A stretch of 15,551 nt of DNA from a bacterium UBA2214. Lineage in GTDB: Bacteria; Zhuqueibacterota; Zhuqueibacteria; Residuimicrobiales; Residuimicrobiaceae. How positions within the stretch are numbered: position 1 is the first letter of the stretch; every line of letters starts with the position of its first letter. The notes under the pieces are model-generated. The model was not told the DNA's origin. It searched no databases and saw only the letters and a program-made list of their open reading frames with translations. The position numbers were made by a program, and so were the translations under genes. Shown here one piece after another: positions 1 through 7,994 of this stretch. The stretch lies in contig DCUM01000250.1 in the NCBI GenBank assembly GCA_002327255.1, forward strand, positions 21,393 to 36,943, written 5' to 3'.

Positions 1-171
1 GTCGTTATTACCTCCGCGGCGCCGCGCGAGATTTTCCCGCAAGGACGCCAAGGCGCAGAGAAGAGCCTTCCAGGAAGACCACTGTTGAAAACAGGCCTTG
101 GCTTTATTGTCTTTTTTTGACGTCTTTACAGCTTTGCATGCGAATTTTATAAGGCCATCCCTGGCGGCCGG
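1..171. other. Non-coding left edge with a GACGCCAAGGCGCAGAG motif
   Basis: No coding region can be supported here. The stretch at about 36-62 (cccgcaaggacgccaaggc, then gcagag) resembles the short motif CGCAAAGACGCCAAGGCGCAAAG, which I recall as dispersed in intergenic DNA of many unrelated bacteria. That recollection could not be checked. A small hairpin ctgtt-gaa-aacag lies at 82-94, and a T-run (ttttttt) sits near 112-118. This does not make a convincing terminator for any gene visible in the window. Confidence 0.4.
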
Positions 172-3100
172 TCACCTGACCAGCACCACTTTTTTCTGCC
201 TCATCACATCGTGTGCCTGCATGCGCACGAAATAGACGCCCGAGGCCTGATGTTCAGCCTGCCAGGTGATATCGTGATTTCCGGCAGCAAGCGTCCGGTC
301 GAGTACGTTGGCCACCCATTCACCGCGGATGTTGTAAACATCCATTTTCACCGCACCGGTTTTATGCAGCGTGAAGGGCAGCCGCGTCACCGCATTGAAG
401 GGATTGGGATAAGGCGCATCGAGGCGGCTCTCTTGCGGCAGGGCGGTGCCCGGGGGGGGCGTCTGCACGCTGGTTGCCGGATCGCCCTGAACCAGGATGA
501 GCAATCCGCTCAAAGAGGTGACCAGGACGCGGTCGCGATCCAGCGGCGTCACTGTCGGCACGTGAGAGGCGCCGACGTTGTACTGCCAATAGGAAGCGCC
601 CGTTGCGCCGTCCACCGCGCTGACAAAGCCTTTTTTCCCGGCGGAAAAGACGCGGCCCTCGACCTCAACGGGCATGGAAGCAATGGTATCAAAACCATAG
701 ACGAGATTGGTGCTCCACAGGGGTGTCTGGGTACTGCTTGCGGCATCGAAAGCATAGAGGCTGCCATTCAGGGAGCGGCCATAGACCCGGGCGCCATCTG
801 TGGAGAGACCGACGGAATCGTAAAATTCCGGCGTCTTGCTGGACCAGACCGTCTTTCCGGTCTGCAGATCAATCGCCGACATATAACGCTCCGGATCGGT
901 GACAAAGACTTTATCCGTGGTTGCCACCGGCCAACACGCTGCAGGGGCGTAGTAAAAATTGGTATTGCGGACCCAGGCCCAGAGTTGGGTGCCTGTGAAG
1001 CGGTTCAGGGCGCGCACATAGCCATCCCAGGAACCGAAAATGATTTTATCGCCATGTATGAGCGGCTTGCATTCCACCGTGCCGACGGCCGTGCTCCAGA
1101 GGGTTTGCCGGTTGCTCAATCCCAGCGCATAAAACGTGTTGCCGCCGGCAAAATAGATCAGCGTGTCGGCAATCACCGGCGCCGTCAGGATCGAACCCTG
1201 CGCCTGAAAGGTCCATGCGACGGCGCCCGTCGCGGTATCGATGGCATAGAGCTTGCCATCCGCGCTGCCGCTATAGAGTCGCCCGCCATGAAGCAGCGGC
1301 GATGAAGCGATGGCGCCGCCGGTCTGAATCGCAGGCCATAACGGTTGTCCATCCGCCAGCGCGACAGCGATGATGCGGCCGTCGGTCGTGCCCACATAGA
1401 CGCCCGCCGTATCGCAGGCTGGTTTGGTGAGGACTTGCGCAGCGCAGTTGTAAATCCATTGGGCGCCTGGATAGCCGTTGTCGACATAAAAAGCGCATGT
1501 GGACGAGATGGTCTGACCAGCCGCGGAGACGAAGCGGACCTGCAGGGTGTGGTAGCCGTTGCGCAGCTCTGTGGTAGCCACTTCCGCCTGCCAGTCCTGG
1601 CCGCTGCCGCTGAGGTTTTGAATGCCGTTGGAGGCGCTGGTGATCTCCCACTGCCCGTTGCCGACCGCGGCGCTGGTGTGGATTTCCAGGGTTCTGGTGC
1701 CGCTGATTTTTTCATACGCCTGTAAATTGACGAATTCGATGGCGGGTTGTATGGTTTGCGGCGTCGCTTTTCTGTACCACGCGGCGGCGATATTCCCCGT
1801 AGCGGCGGTACAGGTCTCGGCAAGGATCTCTTTTTCGGAAAGGGTAACGATATTGAACCCCGGGTCGTTGCTGTAGGTGTCGCGTCCCATGGCGCCCGGA
1901 AGGCTCTCAAAATCATAGGCCCGGTTGGTATGGCCGTGTCCGACCATGATCCATACGGTGCGATGCCGCTTCAAACGATCCAGCACCTGCCAGTAGTTGG
2001 GCGCTCCGCCCACATCGATGGGCAGATGGCAGATAAAAACCAGCGGTTGATTTTCGAAATCGAGCCCGTCGAGTTCGGCATCGAGCCAGGCAAAGTCGGC
2101 GGGATCGAAAAAGCCGCAGCCGCCGCGCATCGGGATGGCGTTGTTGACGCCGATGAATTTGAAACCGAGGTGACTGAAAGAAAAGTGCATTTCGCCCAGC
2201 ACTTTAACGTAGGCACTCATGGCGGTTGGCGACCATTTGCTCTCGTGGTTTCCGGGTACGTGATAAATCGGAATCTGCAACCTGTTGATGAGATTTTTGT
2301 ACTGATTGAGTTCGCTCTCAAAGCCCTTCTCCGTGATATCGCCGCTGTGAATGACGAAATCGAGTTCTTCCTTGAGGAGGTTGATGCGGTCGACGATCTG
2401 GAACAGGGCGTTGTCGGTCCCGGCGCCGATGTGCGAGTCGGTGATCCAGGCGAATTTGAAATAGCGGTACATCTTGAGGGATTGCAGCAGAATATCCTGA
2501 TTCGTGATGGAAACCCTGGCAAAGGTGCTCTTGTCGGTCAGATAACCGGGCTCTTCGAAGAGCAGCTGGTACTCTCCGGGGATGAGATTGGCCAGGGTGT
2601 AGGTGCCGCCATGGCCCGCGGAGTCGAGAGCGACCGGCAGCGGATTCCCCGCCGCAAAGGCGGTGACGCGGACCTGCGGGGCCGGCGCCGAGTCGCTGAG
2701 TGCCAGCGTACCGCGGATGGCATAGCGCAGCCCCGGCGACGGTTTCATCAGCAGTTCCAGACCCGTCACCGCGCCGCCGGCGACACAAAAGGAATCGATT
2801 ATAGCGGTATCGTAACCATGCGCCGAACAGCTCAGCCGGTAACAGCCGTCAACGGCTTCGGGAATCGTGAAAGTACGGTCATCCGGTGTCAAAATCCAGC
2901 TGAGCAGGACATCCGGACTATGGAGAGTATAAAAGTTCACACGGCAGGTGATCTGATCGTTGCCGTCTTCAAATCGCACCTCTCCGGAGACGGGATAGGT
3001 GGCCATGTCACTGCGCAGACGAATGGCATCGGCGAGGATCAGATTGCCTTTGCCGGCGGCTTTGTCCGGCATCGCGATCCACACCGTGTCTCCGAGGGTA

Positions 3101-3471
3101 AATGTGCCCAAGGGTTGCCATCCGGTCAGATAACGCTGATTGACACTGACAACCGTATCTTTGTCCAGGGTGTGGATGGTGCAAAAAACGCTGTCCGGAT
3201 AATTGCCATTGATCACATGCATATCGATGCTGTAGAGGCCGGGCCAGGTCAGGCCGGTGAACCATTTGACGCTGTTGGCGCCGGTTCCCCGGGCCTTGTA
3301 GCGGACGGAGCCGCCGACGGCTTCCGGGACGGATTTGTAGGTCCACGTGATGCTCCCGGTGGTGATCATGGCGAATTGTGGGGTATCATTATCGAGGATG
3401 ATCTCTATTTGAGAAATGCTTGCACCTGCAAGCAGGCCTACCAACAAGAAGACGAGGGAAAAGTTGCGCAT
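172..3471 (-). CDS. Exported multidomain metallophosphoesterase with PQQ-like beta-propeller and T9SS sorting domain
   Basis: This is a 1099-residue exported protein. The start is the ATG at 3469-3471. It is preceded by AAAGGA at 3480-3485 (8 nt spacing) and opens a signal peptide (MRNFSLVFLLVGLLAGAS). The longer frame from 3546 overlaps the predicted -10 box, so it is rejected. Domains by eye: golvesin/Xly-type beta domain (~22-154); two carboxypeptidase-regulatory-like beta domains (~158-335); calcineurin-like phosphoesterase (~337-560); an Ig-like linker (~577-665); eight PQQ-like repeats ending in Leu/Ala/Tyr-Trp (~670-995), probably one eight-bladed propeller; and a T9SS type-A domain (~1018-1099, YPNPFNAVT). 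The phosphoesterase keeps its metal ligands: D345 and H347 (TDSHIG), D378 (GDIT), N408-H409 (GNHE), H482, and H512/H514 (GHGH). It is therefore probably an active dinuclear-metal phosphoesterase outside the outer membrane. The substrate cannot be read from the sequence. The propeller could bind a ligand or be structural; PQQ binding itself is not implied. Confidence 0.88.
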   Translation of the reverse strand: MRNFSLVFLLVGLLAGASISQIEIILDNDTPQFAMITTGSITWTYKSVPEAVGGSVRYKARGTGANSVKWFTGLTWPGLYSIDMHVINGNYPDSVFCTIHTLDKDTVVSVNQRYLTGWQPLGTFTLGDTVWIAMPDKAAGKGNLILADAIRLRSDMATYPVSGEVRFEDGNDQITCRVNFYTLHSPDVLLSWILTPDDRTFTIPEAVDGCYRLSCSAHGYDTAIIDSFCVAGGAVTGLELLMKPSPGLRYAIRGTLALSDSAPAPQVRVTAFAAGNPLPVALDSAGHGGTYTLANLIPGEYQLLFEEPGYLTDKSTFARVSITNQDILLQSLKMYRYFKFAWITDSHIGAGTDNALFQIVDRINLLKEELDFVIHSGDITEKGFESELNQYKNLINRLQIPIYHVPGNHESKWSPTAMSAYVKVLGEMHFSFSHLGFKFIGVNNAIPMRGGCGFFDPADFAWLDAELDGLDFENQPLVFICHLPIDVGGAPNYWQVLDRLKRHRTVWIMVGHGHTNRAYDFESLPGAMGRDTYSNDPGFNIVTLSEKEILAETCTAATGNIAAAWYRKATPQTIQPAIEFVNLQAYEKISGTRTLEIHTSAAVGNGQWEITSASNGIQNLSGSGQDWQAEVATTELRNGYHTLQVRFVSAAGQTISSTCAFYVDNGYPGAQWIYNCAAQVLTKPACDTAGVYVGTTDGRIIAVALADGQPLWPAIQTGGAIASSPLLHGGRLYSGSADGKLYAIDTATGAVAWTFQAQGSILTAPVIADTLIYFAGGNTFYALGLSNRQTLWSTAVGTVECKPLIHGDKIIFGSWDGYVRALNRFTGTQLWAWVRNTNFYYAPAACWPVATTDKVFVTDPERYMSAIDLQTGKTVWSSKTPEFYDSVGLSTDGARVYGRSLNGSLYAFDAASSTQTPLWSTNLVYGFDTIASMPVEVEGRVFSAGKKGFVSAVDGATGASYWQYNVGASHVPTVTPLDRDRVLVTSLSGLLILVQGDPATSVQTPPPGTALPQESRLDAPYPNPFNAVTRLPFTLHKTGAVKMDVYNIRGEWVANVLDRTLAAGNHDITWQAEHQASGVYFVRMQAHDVMRQKKVVLVR

Positions 3472-3537
3472 GGCAGGATTCCTTTCATGTTGATAAAGGT
3501 TTTGGTACGGCAGATGATATATCGGGGCACATCGGAA

Positions 3538-3566
3538 AAGATACAAGGTTTTTTGGTTGGAATCAA
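3538..3566 (-). promoter_or_regulatory. Candidate promoter of the metallophosphoesterase gene
   Basis: Read on the minus strand, TTGATT (3561-3566) is followed after exactly 17 nt by TATCTT (3538-3543). Both boxes match the sigma-70 consensus at four of six positions. The start would fall near 3531, leaving a leader of about 60 nt. The -35 box lies about 27 nt beyond the U-tract of the tRNA terminator, so the gene is probably transcribed independently of the tRNA. Confidence 0.5.
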
Positions 3567-3592
3567 GAAAATATATGGGGAGAGGCGAAAAT

Positions 3593-3618
3593 AAAAAAAA
3601 GGCTTCTTGGGAAGCCTT
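3593..3618 (-). terminator. Rho-independent terminator of tRNA-Asn
   Basis: On the minus strand, AAGGCTTC-CCAA-GAAGCCTT forms a perfect 8-bp stem with a 4-nt loop (3599-3618). It runs straight into six or more further U residues (3593-3600 read TTTTTTTT). It begins 9 nt beyond the 3' end of tRNA-Asn. Confidence 0.9.
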
Positions 3619-3626
3619 GAGTAGGG

Positions 3627-3699
3627 CTCAGGTGGGAGGACTCGAACCTCCAACCTAGTGGTTAACAGCCACCCGCTCTGCCGATTGAGCTACACCTGA
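3627..3699 (-). tRNA. tRNA-Asn (anticodon GTT)
   Basis: A 73-nt cloverleaf can be drawn by hand. The acceptor stem TCAGGTG/CACCTGA is perfect, and the D-arm is GCTC...GAGC. The anticodon stem is GGTGG/CCACT with loop CTGTTAA, giving anticodon GTT. The variable loop is AGGTT. The T-arm GGAGG-TTCGAGT-CCTCC is perfect, and the discriminator base is G, as expected for Asn. The bases after G73 are CCC, so the 3' CCA is not encoded and must be added by CCA-adding enzyme. Confidence 0.98.
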
Positions 3700-3721
3700 A
3701 TTAATTTGAGCAACGTTCAAA

Positions 3722-3750
3722 AATTTACACAAAATATGATAAAATGTCAA
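3722..3750 (-). promoter_or_regulatory. Promoter of tRNA-Asn
   Basis: On the minus strand there is a perfect -35 box TTGACA (3745-3750), a 17-nt spacer, and TAAATT as -10 (3722-3727), in AT-rich surroundings. The start would lie near 3715, about 16 nt before the mature 5' end. Together with the terminator it makes the tRNA a self-contained transcription unit. Confidence 0.8.
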
Positions 3751-3802
3751 GAGATAATTTTCCCTGATCGGGGGCCAAAACATCGAGAACGCAGAAGCTT
3801 GG

Positions 3803-3836
3803 AAAAACCAACATCCGGCGGACAGCGAGGCGCCGG
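3803..3836 (-). terminator. Weak candidate terminator downstream of the nucleoside phosphorylase gene
   Basis: On the minus strand, CCGGCG (3831-3836), a 10-nt loop and CGCCGG (3815-3820) form a GC-rich 6-bp stem. The T-run TTTTT (3803-3807) starts only after a 7-nt gap, so this is not a textbook intrinsic terminator. It lies between the deoA stop and the tRNA promoter. Confidence 0.25.
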
Positions 3837-3946
3837 CCGGAACAGGAAAGTACTTGCTTGCGGGGCGCGGAACCTTCAAACGTGAACCTGCTCCGGGAGA
3901 AAAACGCCCCTCGAACGCCAGGCACGCACGCTGCAGGATGGCGTGC

Positions 3947-5269
3947 TCAGGCAGAGGTCTTGCTGCTGCGGATGATTTTGAGAATGAGCTTGGGTTTTTT
4001 CACCGCTTCCGGTGTGATCTTGAAGGCGCCGCGCACCACTGGAAATACTTCCTTGGCGCGCCCCGCCTGGTTGGCGTGAATGACCGCCAATATTTCCCCC
4101 TTTTGCACCGCATCGCCGGTTTTTTTATGCAAAACCACACCGACCCCGGGGTCGATCACATCACCGAGATGTTTGCGTCCGCCCCCCAGATGCAGCACCG
4201 CCTCGCCGATTTTGAGCGCATCGGCCTCCGCGATAAAACCCGATGCGCCGGCACGTATGTGCTGTTCCAGCAGGGTGCGGTGGTGACTTCCCGGATCCTG
4301 CAGGGCTGAAACATCCCCTCCTTGAGCCGCCACCATCCTGAAAAACAGCTGCAAGGCCGCTCCCCCGGTAAGGATGCGTTGCAGCGTCCCGGCGGCCTCT
4401 CGCGTGGTACCCTGAAATCCCGAGAGGAACAGCATCTGCACACCCAGGGCATAAGTCAATAACATGAGATCTTCCGGGCCATGTCCTTGCAGCGCCTGCA
4501 GGACTTCGCGGACTTCGAGCCAGTTGCCCGCCGCGAATCCCAGCGGTTGACTCATATCCGTGATCAACGCCACCGTGGGGAGGTGGTGGAGAGCGGCGGT
4601 ACGGATGATGCTGCGCGCCAGGGCTTCGGCCTGCTCGGGCTCCGCCATAAAAGCACCCCGGCCCGTCTTGACATCCATCACCAGTCCATCAACGCCTTCC
4701 GCCAGTTTCTTGCTGAGAATGCTGGCGGTGATGAGGGGGATCGAAGCGATGGTGGCCGTGCTGTCGCGCAACGAATAGATTTTTTTATCCGCGGGAACGA
4801 TATCGTCGCTCTGCCCCATCATGGCGACGCCGATATCGCGCACCTGGTCGTGAAATTGATCCGCTGTCAATTGGGTGCGAAAACCGGGAATGGATTCGAG
4901 CTTGTCGAGGGTGCCGCCGGTGTGCCCGAGGCTGCGTCCGGAAATCATCGGCACCTTGATGCCCGCTGCGGCCATCAAGGGCGCGAGGATCAGCGAGACC
5001 TTGTCGCCAACCCCGCCCGTGCTGTGCTTGTCGATTTTGACGCCGTGAATGTCCGCAAGGTCGATGCGCCGGCCTGAATCGAGCATGACTTGCGTCAGCG
5101 CAGCGGTCTCCCGCGAATCCATGCCACAAAGATAGGCCGCCATGAGAAATGCGGACATCTGGTAATCCGGGATCTGACCTTCACAATAGGCATTGATCAT
5201 GAAACGAATTTCTTCGATGGAAAGCGCTCTGCGATCCCGTTTTTTGGCGATGATGCTGTTAACCGTCAT
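3947..5269 (-). CDS. deoA: Thymidine / pyrimidine-nucleoside phosphorylase
   Basis: This enzyme cleaves thymidine or other pyrimidine nucleosides with phosphate, giving the free base and (deoxy)ribose-1-phosphate in cytoplasmic nucleoside salvage. At 440 residues it has the usual family length. Visible motifs are the phosphate-binding KHSTGGVGDKVS (81-92, His82) and the family signature SGRSLGHTGGTLDKLE (110-125). The pyrimidine-contacting residues R168, S183 and K187 align with E. coli DeoA R171, S186 and K190, and VMDVKTGRGAFM is at ~197-208. The C-terminal PYNP domain follows from ~345. The ATG at 5267-5269 is chosen over a frame opening 23 codons upstream because MTVNSIIAKKRDRRALS matches the family start. 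The upstream ribosome-binding sequence is only a purine run (GAGAGAG). The split between thymidine-specific (DeoA) and broad (Pdp) specificity cannot be decided here. No other deo gene is adjacent. Confidence 0.95.
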   Translation of the reverse strand: MTVNSIIAKKRDRRALSIEEIRFMINAYCEGQIPDYQMSAFLMAAYLCGMDSRETAALTQVMLDSGRRIDLADIHGVKIDKHSTGGVGDKVSLILAPLMAAAGIKVPMISGRSLGHTGGTLDKLESIPGFRTQLTADQFHDQVRDIGVAMMGQSDDIVPADKKIYSLRDSTATIASIPLITASILSKKLAEGVDGLVMDVKTGRGAFMAEPEQAEALARSIIRTAALHHLPTVALITDMSQPLGFAAGNWLEVREVLQALQGHGPEDLMLLTYALGVQMLFLSGFQGTTREAAGTLQRILTGGAALQLFFRMVAAQGGDVSALQDPGSHHRTLLEQHIRAGASGFIAEADALKIGEAVLHLGGGRKHLGDVIDPGVGVVLHKKTGDAVQKGEILAVIHANQAGRAKEVFPVVRGAFKITPEAVKKPKLILKIIRSSKTSA

Positions 5270-5316
5270 GAAGGACTCTCTCTCTGATGCCAACCTCTGC
5301 TTCCCGGCTAACTTAA

Positions 5317-5379
5317 CCATTATTAGAATAGTTATCAATAAAAATCACAAAATGGATAACTTTTTATTTGAAATAATGG
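5317..5379. promoter_or_regulatory. Nested inverted repeats over the deoA promoter (possible operator)
   Basis: Two inverted repeats share nearly the same centre. The outer pair is CCATTATT (5317-5324) and AATAATGG (5372-5379). The inner pair is GTTATC (5331-5336) and GATAAC (5355-5360). The dyad axis falls at about 5346-5348, inside the predicted -35 box of deoA. This geometry would suit a dimeric or tetrameric repressor, but AT-rich DNA can give such pairs by chance. Confidence 0.35.
5322..5350 (-). promoter_or_regulatory. Candidate promoter of deoA
   Basis: On the minus strand, TTGTGA (5345-5350) is separated by exactly 17 nt from TCTAAT (5322-5327), which matches the -10 consensus at five of six positions. 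The start would lie near 5315, about 46 nt before the ATG. Confidence 0.55.
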
Positions 5380-5582
5380 AAACAATTTGCATATTCCCTT
5401 ATTCAGGATGGATGCGCCCCGAGCCGCAACGCGCACTTGTCTGATTTCCCGCCGGCGACCCCGAAAGCGGCCTCATCTCTTTGCTTCCCATGCGGGAACG
5501 AAGTACCAGGAGCGCATCGCTTATATTCCGTTCTATTTCTGCAGCCTCTGCATCTCCAGGCAAGACGCAAAGGAGTTGTCCC

Positions 5583-7976
5583 ATGAAGCATAGAAAAACC
5601 ATCACGCTACTTCTTCTCTGCTGGATCGCTACGGGTTCGGCGGAAAAGGGTTGGTACTGGCAGAATCCTTTGCCGCAGGGCAACACCCTCCATGCCGTTC
5701 AGGCTGTCGGCCCTTCACTGCTCTATGCAGTGGGCAGGCAGGGCACGATTCTGCGCAGTGACAACCGCGGTGTGACCTGGCATCTCCTTTCCAGCGGCAC
5801 CACCACCGATCTCTACGCTGTCAAATTCTTCAATCCGGATACCGGTTTTGTCGTCGGCGCTACGGGCACCATTTTGCGCACCCGTGACGGCGGCGAGCAT
5901 TGGCAGCGACTGACCACGCCTGTTTCACTGACGCTTTACGGCATCGAGGGCTATGATCATAATGGTGTGGTCGTGGTGGGTGCCCAGGGTACCATTTTGC
6001 ATACCATTACCGGTGGCGCCACCTGGAACAGCGCCTCCAGTTCGACCACACTGGACTTGTATGCAGTGGTCCTTAATATGGTCGGCGATTTCTTCGCCGC
6101 AGGCGCCAACGGCATCCTCGTCAGCAGCAAGGACGGCGGCTCCACCTGGAGCACCATCGCCCCCGCTTTCACCAATTCCCCGGTGCGCACACTGGCCTTC
6201 GGCGCAGCACAGCTCGGCATCGCTGCCGGCGATGGCGGCAAAATATACCGCAGCACCAATGAGGGGAAAAACTGGTCGCAGTTGACAACATTACCCGTCA
6301 CCGTGCCCCTGCGGAAAGTCATATTGACCGATGCGACGCACGCCTTCCTGTGCGGCGATAACGGCACCATCCTGACCACCGGCGATGCCGGTTTGAGCTG
6401 GCCTTTGCAGTCCAGCGGCACGACACAAAATCTCCATGGCATGGCCTTTTCCAACGCCGGCAACGGCACCATCGTCGGCGCCAATGGCACCATCCTCTCC
6501 ACCGATAATTTCGGCAGCAACTGGCAGAATCTGCTCTCTTCTTTCACCAACGCCACGCTGCGCGGCATCGATCTCGTCGATGAATCGGTCTGCACGGCCG
6601 TGGGCGATTCCGCCGGCAAAGGCATGATCTTCAGAACCGGCAACGGCGGCCTCAACTGGACGGTGCAAAACCGCAGCGCCAATACCGTCTTTCACGATGT
6701 CTGCTTTGTCAGTGCAGACAGCGGCATCACCGTCGGCCGCAACGGCATGATCCTGCGTACCGTCAATGGCGGCAGTACGTGGAGCAGCGCCACCATGCCG
6801 GGAGGCAGTGAACTTTTCGATGTCCAGTTTGTCACCCGCCGCATCGGCACGGCCGTCGGCACGTTCGGCGCGGTGTGGCGCACGAGCGATGGGGGGGCCT
6901 CCTGGGTGGACCGCAAAACCAATTTCCCCGGTACTGCGCTGTACGGCGTTCACTTCACGCATCCCGACACCGGCTTTGCAGTGGGCACGCTGGGATATAT
7001 CCTGCGCACCACCAATGGCGGCGTGGCCTGGTCCAAAATCAGCATCGGCAGCAGTATCTTCACGACCTTCAACTCGGTCGCCTTTGCCGATGCGGACAGC
7101 GGCATCGTCGTCGGCGAAAACAGCTCGATCTACCGCACCATCAACAAGGGGCTCACCTGGGGCACAGTCACCGTGCCGGAACTCCCGGCGGCGTTGACCC
7201 TCGAGACGGTGATTTTTGTCAATGATCAGGTGGGTTATATCTGCGGGGGCGGCGGCATCACCCTGCGCACCGAGAATGCGGGCCGCACCTGGCGCGTCCT
7301 CCAGAGTCCCACGGCCAACACCCTGCGCGGCATCGATTTCATCGATTCCTTCAACGGCGTGACCGCGGGAGATTTCGGCACCATCCTGCGCACCAGCGAC
7401 GGCGGCCTGCCGGTGGAATTGACCGCTTTCACGGCCGCGTGGCGGGCGGCGGAACGATGCGTCCTGCTCTCATGGCAAACCGCCAGTGAAACGCAAAATT
7501 ACGGTTTTTTATTGCAGCGCAAGCAAGCCGGTGTGTGGTCGGACGTCGCCTTTATCCCGGGCCACGGCACCACCGCGACGCCGCAAGCCTATGCCCACCG
7601 GGACCATCCCGGCGTCGCGCAAGGACGCATCGGCTACCGGCTCTTCCAGATCGATCTTGACGGCCGCACGATGCAGATCGCCTCGGCATACGTCGACATG
7701 ACAACGACGCTTCAAGGCTTCAGCCTGTTGCCCTCCTATCCCAATCCCTTCAACGCCGCCACCACGATTCCCTTTGATCTCGAAGAGAACGGTGCGGTGC
7801 GGCTGACCATCTACAATGCCCGGGGACAGGCCGTTGCCCTCCTGGTGGATCGCGAGATGCCCGCCGGGCGGCATGCCATCACCTGGCAAAGCGATGGCCA
7901 GGCCAGCGGCCTCTACCTGGCGCGGGTGCAGCACGGCGGACGCTCCCAGACCCGGAAATTGATTCTGTTGCGATGA
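5583..7976 (+). CDS. Exported Ycf48/BNR-repeat beta-propeller protein with T9SS sorting domain
   Basis: This is a 797-residue exported protein. The ATG at 5583 has AAAGGAG at 5569-5575 (7 nt spacing) and opens a signal peptide (MKHRKTITLLLLCWIATGSA). Upstream codons of the open frame lack these features. Residues ~31-610 are 14 units of about 40-43 residues with the core G-TILRT-DGG-TW. This is the pattern of Ycf48/HCF136-like and sialidase-BNR propellers, and 14 units would fit two seven-bladed propellers. A fibronectin-like linker beginning LPVELTAF follows (~611-705). A T9SS type-A domain (~717-797, YPNPFNAATTIPF) ends in a basic tail. The protein is therefore probably surface-attached or secreted. 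No sialidase catalytic residues are apparent, so binding or scaffolding is likelier than hydrolysis. The photosystem role of Ycf48 should not be transferred. mtgA follows after 18 nt. Confidence 0.85.
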   Translation: MKHRKTITLLLLCWIATGSAEKGWYWQNPLPQGNTLHAVQAVGPSLLYAVGRQGTILRSDNRGVTWHLLSSGTTTDLYAVKFFNPDTGFVVGATGTILRTRDGGEHWQRLTTPVSLTLYGIEGYDHNGVVVVGAQGTILHTITGGATWNSASSSTTLDLYAVVLNMVGDFFAAGANGILVSSKDGGSTWSTIAPAFTNSPVRTLAFGAAQLGIAAGDGGKIYRSTNEGKNWSQLTTLPVTVPLRKVILTDATHAFLCGDNGTILTTGDAGLSWPLQSSGTTQNLHGMAFSNAGNGTIVGANGTILSTDNFGSNWQNLLSSFTNATLRGIDLVDESVCTAVGDSAGKGMIFRTGNGGLNWTVQNRSANTVFHDVCFVSADSGITVGRNGMILRTVNGGSTWSSATMPGGSELFDVQFVTRRIGTAVGTFGAVWRTSDGGASWVDRKTNFPGTALYGVHFTHPDTGFAVGTLGYILRTTNGGVAWSKISIGSSIFTTFNSVAFADADSGIVVGENSSIYRTINKGLTWGTVTVPELPAALTLETVIFVNDQVGYICGGGGITLRTENAGRTWRVLQSPTANTLRGIDFIDSFNGVTAGDFGTILRTSDGGLPVELTAFTAAWRAAERCVLLSWQTASETQNYGFLLQRKQAGVWSDVAFIPGHGTTATPQAYAHRDHPGVAQGRIGYRLFQIDLDGRTMQIASAYVDMTTTLQGFSLLPSYPNPFNAATTIPFDLEENGAVRLTIYNARGQAVALLVDREMPAGRHAITWQSDGQASGLYLARVQHGGRSQTRKLILLR

Positions 7977-7994
7977 TGGAGGATTGCTTCGATC

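Larger units (their letters stand above)
5270..5582. other. Divergent intergenic region between deoA and the Ycf48-repeat gene
   Basis: The deoA half is AT-rich and holds the promoter and dyad listed separately. The other half (about 5400-5580) is GC-rich and shows no tRNA, riboswitch or terminator that I recognise. A -35-like TTGAAA at 5368-5373 points to the plus strand but lacks a good -10 at the right distance. The promoter of the plus-strand gene is therefore undecided. Confidence 0.5.

Noticed and set aside
82..91. Relation of ctgttgaaaa near the left edge to the ends of the MITE-like element
   Set aside because: Only 10 bases are shared, with no partner inverted repeat nearby; this is compatible with chance.
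148..170. Terminator for the phosphoesterase gene (GGCC...GGCC followed by an AT-rich stretch on the minus strand)
   Set aside because: The stem is only 4-5 bp with a 7-9-nt loop, and the following TTATAAAATT is not a proper U-tract.
211..1305. Long plus-strand open frame of 364 codons
   Set aside because: It lies antisense to the phosphoesterase gene, has no recognisable domain, and is low-complexity Arg/Gly/Ile-rich in the way antisense frames of GC-rich genes usually are.
1747..3594. Plus-strand open frame of 615 codons
   Set aside because: It is antisense to the phosphoesterase and extends through its promoter and the tRNA terminator. There is no start signal or known domain.
5400..5580. 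Riboswitch or structured leader before the propeller gene
   Set aside because: No conserved riboswitch core was recognised, only short GC-rich self-complementary stretches.
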